Assembly (NCBI GenBank): GCA_028571685.1 | Contig: CM053141.1 | Coordinates: 54,558,333 to 54,622,332, forward strand | From: Heterohyrax brucei | Lineage: Eukaryota; Chordata; Mammalia; Hyracoidea; Procaviidae | Length of the DNA stretch: 64,000 nucleotides | Direction of reading: 5' to 3' | Shown: positions 57,669-64,000 of the stretch, piece by piece | Numbering within the stretch: position 1 is the stretch's first letter | How the letters are laid out: each line of letters opens with the position of its first letter | Made by a program: the position numbers and the translations under genes | Notes under the pieces: model-generated | What the model was told of the DNA's origin: nothing | What the model saw: only the letters and a program-made list of their open reading frames with translations | Databases searched by the model: none

Positions 57669-58207
57669 GCATATTGCACTGGGTTAATCTGCTACAAAGA
57701 GCCTCTTTAAAGTGTTAGAAATCAAAGACATCACTTTGACAACTAAGGTGCACCTGACCTCAAGCCATGGTGTTTTCAATTGCCTGTGTGCATATGAAAG
57801 CTGGACAATGAACAAGGAAGAATTGATGCCTCTGAATTATGGTGTTGGTGAAAAATATTGAGTAAATCATTGCTAGAAGAAGGAACAAACCTGTCTTGGA
57901 TCAAGTACATCCAGAATGCTCCTTAGAGGCTAGGATGACCAGATTTCATCTCACATACTTTGAACATGTTATCACGGGGCCTTGGAGAAGGACATCATGC
58001 TGGGTAGAGAGTGACCAAAAAAGAGAAAGACTGCCAATGAGGCAGAGTGTCATAGCCAAGTGCCAAGTAGAGTGTCATAGTGGGTGCAACAATGGCTCAA
58101 AAGTACCAACAATTTTAAGGATGGTGCACAACCAGGCAGTGTTTCATTCTGTTGTCCACAGGGTTGCCATGAGTCAGACCTAAATCAATAGCACCCATCA
58201 TCAACAA
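57669..58207 (+). mobile_element. RTE C-terminal part and 3' end (plus copy, right part)
   Basis: The RTE resumes ('gcatattgcactgggttaat') and runs to its 3' tail ('gggttgccatgagtcagacc', then an ATCATCAAC-type end). The frame from 57896 reads C-S-L-E-A-R-M, F-H-L-T-Y-F-E-H-V and later F-H-S-V-V-H-R-V-A-M-S, so coding sequence reaches nearly to the 3' end. Confidence 0.92.
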
Positions 58208-58957
58208 CATCCACTACCAGGAGAGCAACGTACCCAAAAGCTATAAGCCACAAAAATTCCTTGCTCTAAGATTTTGAGGGGAATCTGGGTGGCCTACCAC
58301 AGCAGCCACTACAGGGGTGTCTGCACACAAACAAGTTGGATGTCTCATTCACTAGTTGAATTTTGCTGTGGGGTATGGCCTCTGGCACACCGGAAAGATC
58401 TAAACCTACTTAGCAGAAAGTCACAGTAATTCTCCTTCCTTATTTCTTTTAGATCAAATATTAGCAGCATAGAAGACCTTGGTTTCCTAAGAGCCTAGAA
58501 AAAACCACAGGGTAGAACATCCTTGGGTAGGGAGATGGAACGACATCATTCTCCATGTAATCCTCAGTGCCAGAGGCTGCAATGCTAGAGTCAACTGGGT
58601 GACCAAAGACCATTATATACTCTACATGATATAACCAGTATGGATTCCTAGTAGATGGAGACCTGGCCATGTGAGAGCAACAATAGCCAGTACAAAAAGA
58701 AAACAATCTGAGAAAAATCCACACAACTCTCCATTTCCACTGATAGATTTCTCAAACTAGGCAAGAAAGCAAACTCTGTTCTTGCAGATTTTTTGCCAGG
58801 CAATGGTGAACCTGAAGTTCTCTTTGAGTTTTAAGCTATCAGAAAGGTGAGAGGAGGAAGCCTAGAATTAAGAACAGAAATTTAAGAAAATAATAATAGA
58901 CAAATTTGACTGAATATTTACGTATGAGCAACTGGTTTGAATTGGAAGTGATTATAA
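58208..58957. other. Single-copy DNA
   Basis: No repeat recognised. The antisense frame at 58461-58724 has no known domain. Confidence 0.4.
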
Positions 58958-58958
58958 A

Positions 58959-58996
<38 letters not shown>

Positions 58997-59012
58997 GCGC
59001 ACGCGCATATAC
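58958..59012. repeat. (TG)n(CG)n alternating tract
   Basis: About 12 TG units run into GCGCGCGCACGCGCGCACGCGC. It is strictly alternating purine-pyrimidine for about 50 bases and is the only CpG-dense spot in the window. Confidence 0.95.
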
Positions 59013-59013
59013 A

Positions 59014-59198
59014 CAAAGCCCTGTTGGTACAATGGTTAAGTGCTCAGATGCCAGTTTGAACACACCAGTGGCCACACAGAAAAAAAGACCTGGTGATCTT
59101 CCCCATAAAAACTACAGCCTAGAAAACTCCATGAGGCAGTTCTACTCTGCCCCATATGATCATTATGAGTAGGGATCAACAGCACACAACAACATATA
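59014..59198 (+). mobile_element. AfroSINE, short form with altered middle
   Basis: 'agccctgttggtacaatggt' head, 'gttctactctgccccatatg' and 'cattatgagtagggatcaac' tail. It has 'cctggtgatcttccccataa' in its middle, like the long variants. Confidence 0.8.
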
Positions 59199-59545
59199 GA
59201 GAGGGAGAAGCAAGGGAATTGGTGGTTCAGTGACAGAATCCTTACTTTCCGTGCGAGAGACCCAGGTTCTATTCCTGACCAACACACCTCACGAGTAGCC
59301 AGCCTGGGAATTGCTATGAGGCTAAAGACGTTTCAGTGGAGTTTCCAGACTAAGAAAGTCTAAAAAGAAAGGCCTGGCAATTTGTTTCTGAAAGTCAACT
59401 GGCGAAAAGCCCATGGCTCACAATAGTCTGATCTACAACTCATGATGGGGATGGTTCAGGATCAGGCAGTGCTTTATTCCTTTGTGCATGAGTTTGTCAT
59501 GAGTCAGTGGCCAACTGACAGCAGTTAACAATAATACATACCTAT
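59199..59545 (+). mobile_element. tRNA-Gly-headed composite SINE, second copy
   Basis: The head at 59215-59285 ('ggaattggtggttcagtgac', 'ccgtgcgagagacccaggtt', 'ctattcctgacc') follows tRNA-Gly(GCC) closely, with A- and B-box positions kept. The body is RTE 5' UTR-like ('tttcagtggagtttccagac', 'aaagaaaggcctggcaattt') and the tail is RTE/AfroSINE-like ('catgagtttgtcatgagtca', then AACAA). About 330 bp. Confidence 0.75.
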
Positions 59546-60708
59546 GCAGCTTTAGCCCTATACAGATCTATGCATATATCTGAGGTGTATCTGTCTTGTT
59601 ATACTCATGACATTGTATGCAGTCCTTATAAAGTCTTATGTTGTAGATACAGGAGTGAAAATGTTAAGAAATGCTGTGTCAAAATGTCTAGTAAGTGTCA
59701 GACCTGTGATTCAGACCAAATATATCTAACACAAAAGTCTTTCAATTATTCCAAGGTACCTCTGTAGGAGTTAATTCAGATCATGCACTGTCCAAGAAGA
59801 AATAGATATAAGGAATAATAATGATCAGAGGATCTCTGGTCTAGCCCTAGCCTTGTAGAAGACTCTCAGAATATTCTGGAACAATAACTGTGTATCAGGA
59901 CATGTAAATACGGACCATGTATTCTGTTAGCCTTCTTGTGATTTATACATGCCCCAACTCTGAACTGCACAGTTAACAAAGGACCTGCCCACAAGATCAC
60001 TCAAGAGATGATTACTAACTACAAAGCCAGCATGAGTCAAAATCCAAAATACATTTCCTATTTTTGATCTAATTAAAAGAAAGAAAGAAAGAAGGTAGGG
60101 GTAGATTGCATGAAAATAATATTGCCGTTACAAGCACTATGCCTAACAAGAGGGGAATTAATATTTAGAGTTCATTCTCTGATCATTTCTAGGTATTACA
60201 ACATTTTAAAACATATACAATAAGAAAATTATAAAGGACTTATTTAACATTGCTTTATCATTCTCTTACGTATTCTTGATACGTTTAATATGATTGGCTA
60301 TTTTTACCTCCTTGTTACAATCTTTATTTCATCAAGTAGATGTTTATCATTTTCCATTTTCTGAAAGGCACTAGTGTGGTTTGTGCTCTGACCTTTGAAA
60401 TAATACATATTTGAACTAGTAAGTGCTGTTTCCTCATTTTCAAACCTCAAAGCAAGCAAGTGATGGTTACAAGAGTCCATGCCGTTTAAGGAAGAATACT
60501 AAAAAGCTTGCAGTTATTAGAGAATAATACTGTTTTCTGCAGAGCAACTAGACACTGAACTTCTCGTTTGAGAGAATGCCAGTAACAAAAATTTTTTAAA
60601 ACAGTGATTCTTCCATCAATTTCTCTGTAATCCATGTCTAAACTGCACTTTGACTTAACTAAAAAATATTTAGTTATCACACTTAATAAATATTGGCTAT
60701 GTGCCAGA
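59546..60708. other. AT-rich single-copy DNA
   Basis: Contains a short GAAA repeat at 60074-60094. No gene or other repeat recognised. Confidence 0.45.
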
Positions 60709-60709
60709 A

Positions 60710-60925
60710 AAGGAGCTCTAGTGAAGCAACTGTTAAGCTGCTCAGCTGTCAATTGAAAAGGTGGCTCAGCCCTACCAACAGCTCTATGGGAGAAAGATGT
60801 AACAGTCTGCTTCTATAAAGATTTACAGCCTTGGAAACCCTATGGGGAAGTTCTGCTCTGTCCTGTGGGCTCACTATGAGTCAGAATCAACTCTACAGTA
60901 AAGAGTCTGGCTTGGTATATGCTCA
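60710..60925 (+). mobile_element. AfroSINE, long form
   Basis: 'ggagctctagtgaagcaact' head, 'gtaacagtctgcttctataa' extra block, 'gctctgtcctgtgggctcac' and 'tatgagtcagaatcaactct' tail. Confidence 0.85.
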
Positions 60926-61077
60926 GTATTCTGCACATGATGTTCAGAAACGAATAAGGATCTCACAACTCAGTAGTGGAGATAGACACATCAACAAAAA
61001 AATTAAAATTAACTTTAATAATTTTAATAACAGAACTATTCCTGTAGTACTTAGATAATGCAGAGATGGAATGTTTA

Positions 61078-61135
61078 ATTCCGTAGGGTTGCTATGAGTT
61101 GGAACCAACTCGACAGCGATGGGTTTTCAGGGGAA
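61078..61135 (+). mobile_element. AfroSINE/RTE tail fragment
   Basis: Only 'gtagggttgctatgagttgg' then 'aaccaactcgacagcgatgg' is present, a heavily 5'-truncated SINE or RTE tail. Confidence 0.7.
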
Positions 61136-61825
61136 TGTCAAGGAAATCTACTTTACAAGATCAAGTTCCTTAATAACAGGCTTTGATAACATCATGACGC
61201 TTTCTTTGGTAGCACTTGTCTCAGCTACAACTTTCCATTTATCCAGTGATTATTTCATTAATGCCTGTCTCACCTATCAATATGTAAGCTTCATTTACTC
61301 AAAAAATTGTGTTTGTTCTTGACCACTATTATATTCTCAACAAACAGGATACTATGTGCAGGCATCTCAAATAATAGCTCTTGAAGACTGTCCAATGTTG
61401 AATATAGGTATGAGAATATTCCTAGAGGAAGATGTTAACACATCTCACTTGGGTCTTAGAAGAACATTAGCAGTTTTCTAGGTGAATAAGGCAAAAAGAA
61501 AGGAACACACTGCAAGAAAAATTTACAGTAGTATGTTCAAAGAGATGGAGGAGGCACGTGCATTTGGTGCTGAAGCATACAGTCTGAGATGGGGCTTGGA
61601 GAACAGTGCAATGGAGAGAAACAAGAAACAGGACATAAAAGATGTCAAGGTCAGCAAGTTCAACTTGGTTAGTAAGTATATGAGAGAATCACTAAAGTAT
61701 TTTAGGCATGTGAGAAACGTAACTAGATTTCCCTTTAAATTTAAAAAGATCACTTTTTCACAGTGTTGTGTTCATAAGGGCTTTTAGGTTACAAGAAGCA
61801 AAAATTCACTAAAGTTACATAAATA
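61136..61825. other. Single-copy DNA with ancient repeat traces
   Basis: 61270-61330 resembles the end of an old mammalian repeat, and 61480-61780 ('gagatggggcttggagaaca') recalls a medium-reiterated family. Neither is assigned. The 101-codon frame there has no known domain. Confidence 0.35.
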
Positions 61826-61827
61826 TT

Positions 61828-62296
61828 GTCGTCAGATGTTGTCAAGTTGGTTCTGACTCATAAGGACCCTGTGCACAACAGAAGGAAACATTTCCTGGTC
61901 CTGCACCATACCCACAGTAGTTTTTAGTCTTAAGCCAACTGTTGCAGCCACTGTATCAGTCCATCTTGCTGAGGGTCTTCTTTTTTTTGCTGCCACTCTA
62001 TTTTACCAAACATGATGTCTTCTCCAGGGACTGATTCTTCATGACAACATATCTAAAGTATGTAAGATGCAGTTTCACCAGCCTTGCTTTCAAGGAGCAC
62101 TCTGGTTGTACTTCTTCCAGAACAAATCTGTTTGTTCTCCTGGCAGTCCATTTGGACATTAAATATTCTCCAACACCACAGTTCAAATGCATCAGTTCTT
62201 CTTTTGTCTTCCTTATTCATTTTCCAGCTTTCACATGCATATGATGTAATCGAAAATGCATGGCTTAGGTCAGTTGTACCTTATTCTTCAAGATAA
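61828..62296 (-). mobile_element. RTE 3' end (third minus copy)
   Basis: 3' end at about 61828 ('gttgtcaagttggttctgac'). The reversed C-terminal coding region in frame 62192-61998 reads W-T-A-R-R-T-N-R-F-V-L-E-E-V-Q-P-E-C-S-L. It is interrupted at about 62297 by a 186-bp L1 3' UTR-like piece. Confidence 0.9.
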
Positions 62297-62482
62297 TCAG
62301 GATTCTTCTAGGTTTCTGTTCACTAGAGCAACAGAGAAAGAAGGAAAGTCAGGAATATGAGGAGGAAATGGAATATGTAGCTAATTGTCTCCATGAACAA
62401 CTGTCTCATTTGCTATCAGACCAAAAGAACTAGATGGTGTCCAGTGATCACTTTGATCAAAGAGTCTATAGAAGAATCCTGA
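62297..62482 (+). repeat. L1 3' UTR internal piece with 14-bp inverted ends
   Basis: 62325-62482 is a close copy of 62957-63112 ('caggaatatgaggag', 'gtagctaattgtctccatga'), part of the L1 3' UTR 480 bp further on. The insert starts with 'tcaggattcttcta' (62297-62310) and ends with its exact reverse complement 'tagaagaatcctga' (62469-62482). It has no poly-A tail. Confidence 0.85.
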
Positions 62483-62742
62483 AGATCTTGAAGTATTTTC
62501 AACACTTTAAAGAGGTCTTTTACACCAGATTGTACCAATGCAATGAATCTTTTGATCTGTTGACTGCTGCTTCCATGGGCATTGACTGTGTAATCAAGTA
62601 AAATGAGATCATCGACAGGCTTACTTCTTTCTTAATTTATCATGATGTTTTTTGCTGGTCCAGATGTGAGGATTTTTGTTTTCATTATATTGAGGTACAA
62701 TCCATACTGAAGGCTGTGACCTTTGATCTTCATCAGTAAGTG
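62483..62742 (-). mobile_element. RTE, continued (RT C-terminal region)
   Basis: The RTE resumes ('caacactttaaagaggtctt', 'gctgcttccatgggcattga', 'tttgatcttcatcagtaagt'). The copy is 5' truncated at 62742. Confidence 0.9.
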
Positions 62743-63545
62743 AGAAATATTACAACATTACGCGCTGAAGTCACAGAGATATCAGCAATCAAATGCTTAA
62801 TATGGAGACTGCAAGAACAGTCTCATTTGGTGTGAAGCAAAATAAGATATGTTGGCTTACTGTCTTGAACTAAAGTACATGGAAATTGTGAACCCAAGGG
62901 CTTTAAATGCTTGCAAGTGGCTATTCATGGCACAACAATTAGTTTATGTTCACCTGGAGCAACAGAGAAAAAAAGAAAGTCAGGAATATGAGGAGAAAAT
63001 GGAATGTGTAGCTAATTGTCTCCATGAACAACTGTCTCCTTTGCCGCCAGACCAGAAGAACTAGATGTTGTCCAGCTACCACTTCGATCAAAGAGTCTCT
63101 AGAAGAATCCTGACCGTAAGTAGAAAAAGAAAGAAAAAAATTCAAATTCTCATAGAATCCAGACTTTGAGGAGCCATAAGAGGTTGGATGAACCCCTGAA
63201 GTTATTGTCCTGATATTATATTTAAACCTTAAGCCAAAAATATTCTCTGAAGCCTTCTTAAAACAAAATAATTGTTTAGCTTACCTAGTAATGAATGTCT
63301 GCCTTGAGCATTGCGATCTTTTAAGAATGAGCTTTTGGGAAAAAATTGACAACATTAACTCAAAAGATTAGGTAGTACACTTAATAGGCAGTGAGTTCAT
63401 ATTGATAAAGGGGAAGAGCAACTAGGAAAAGGAAGATGAGAATGACTGCAAACTCAAAGAATGTAATCAACACCACTAAATTTTACTGGTAGAAGCTACT
63501 TATTTTGTGTACGTTGTGTATATTCTCAACAACAATTAAAAAAGA
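62743..63545 (+). mobile_element. L1 3' UTR, second L1 subfamily
   Basis: About 800 bp resembling a long L1 3' UTR known to me from elephant DNA ('gctttaaatgcttgcaagtg', 'gaagaatcctgaccgtaagt', 'gtctgccttgagcattgcga', 'gtgtatattctcaacaacaa'), ending in A and AAAG repeats. No ORF2 part precedes it. Confidence 0.7.
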
Positions 63546-63562
63546 AAGAAAGAAAGAAAAGC
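63538..63562. repeat. (AAAG)n
   Basis: 'aaaaaagaaagaaagaaaga', grown from the L1 poly-A end. Confidence 0.85.
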
Positions 63563-63657
63563 AAATTGTGGGCCCAGGAAGGCAGTAGATAAAAAAAGGA
63601 AAACAGTTTCATTTTCAAAAACTGAGTCAAGCTGTGTGTGATATTCCTAATCACTCC

Positions 63658-63827
63658 ACCCAAAACCAAACAAACTCAGTGCTGTTGAGTCAATTCTGAC
63701 TCACAGCAACCCAATATGGCAGAGGAGAACTGCCCCATAGAGTTTCCAAGAAGAGCCTGGCAGATTTGAACTGCCAACCTTTTGGTTAGCAGATGTAGCA
63801 CTTAACCACTACACCACCAGGGTTTCC
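63658..63827 (-). mobile_element. AfroSINE with 9-bp target-site duplication
   Basis: Reversed short-form SINE ('gttgagtcaattctgactca', 'gaactgccccatagagtttc', 'ccactacaccaccagggttt'), well preserved. 'aatcactcc' flanks it at 63649-63657 and 63828-63836. Confidence 0.93.
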
Positions 63828-63959
63828 AATCACTCCTCATGAGCAAGCAATCTCAAACAGTGATCACAAAACCTCCTATGCTGGAGACACAAAGTGTAGA
63901 AGTAATCCACAAACCCCTAGATGAGAACAAATGAAAAGATAAGCAGTGGAGGTAGGGCT

Positions 63960-64000
63960 GCATGTATGTGTGTGTCTACATGTGTGTGTGTTTGTGTGCA
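63960..64000. repeat. (TG)n microsatellite at window end
   Basis: 'tgtatgtgtgtgtctacatg' and 'tgtgtgtgtttgtgtg'; it may continue past the window. Confidence 0.8.

Noticed and set aside
58958-59012. CpG island promoter
   Set aside because: The CpGs are confined to a short dinucleotide tract. The flanks are AT-rich with few CpGs.
59215-59285. tRNA-Gly gene
   Set aside because: The match to tRNA-Gly is the head of a SINE: it continues into RTE-like body and tail, and the same arrangement occurs at 18409. Mismatches in the stems also argue against a working tRNA.
62297-62482. MITE (small DNA transposon) because of 14-bp inverted ends
   Set aside because: The inside is L1 3' UTR sequence present next door without such an upstream terminus, and no target-site duplication is evident. 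Kept as a finding with a repair explanation.

Overview
The window looks like a piece of a mammalian nuclear genome from the afrotherian branch, most likely an elephant or close relative (Proboscidea). The evidence is the repeats. There are over 20 copies of a tRNA-derived SINE of the AfroSINE type. There are many copies of an RTE/BovB-like LINE whose 3' end has the same sequence as the SINE tail. There are L1 elements whose 3' ends match the afrotherian type, and seven solo LTRs of one MaLR-like group. Older mammalian repeats (MIR, L2, a mariner remnant) lie beneath them. CpG is depleted apart from one TG/CG tract. I found no host protein-coding exon, tRNA gene, rRNA gene, CpG island or CRISPR array. 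The long open frames belong to LINEs or are antisense to them, so I read the window as intergenic or intronic and dominated by transposons.

Layout. 1-4.0 kb: LTR end, a SINE cluster, then an RTE-derived element interrupted by an L1 tail and two LTRs. 4-10.9 kb: mostly single-copy DNA, an L1 3' end, and an RTE copy interrupted by a SINE and an LTR, followed head-to-tail by a short RTE-derived element. 10.9-19 kb: single-copy DNA, a MIR cluster, an LTR-like block, SINEs and a tRNA-Gly-headed composite SINE. 19.3-22.4 kb: two minus-strand RTE fragments. 22.8-31 kb: a large lineage repeat, LTRs, SINEs, an L2 remnant and microsatellites. 31.4-42.4 kb: three L1 pieces back to back. 42.4-47 kb: single-copy DNA and a mariner relic. 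47-58.2 kb: a minus-strand RTE and a plus-strand RTE meet head to head, and the plus-strand copy is split by a nearly 7.5-kb L1 that still has a 13-bp target-site duplication. 58.2-64 kb: a TG/CG tract, SINEs, another RTE, and an L1 3' UTR of which an internal piece is repeated inside the RTE.

How the parts relate: RTE reverse transcriptase probably mobilised both the AfroSINEs and the composite RTE-derived elements through a shared 3' tail, while L1 moved itself. All autonomous copies here are dead (stops, deletions, lost catalytic residues). All identifications were made by reading and by remembered repeat consensus, not by searching, so boundaries are usually good to about 5-20 bases except where a target-site duplication fixes them.
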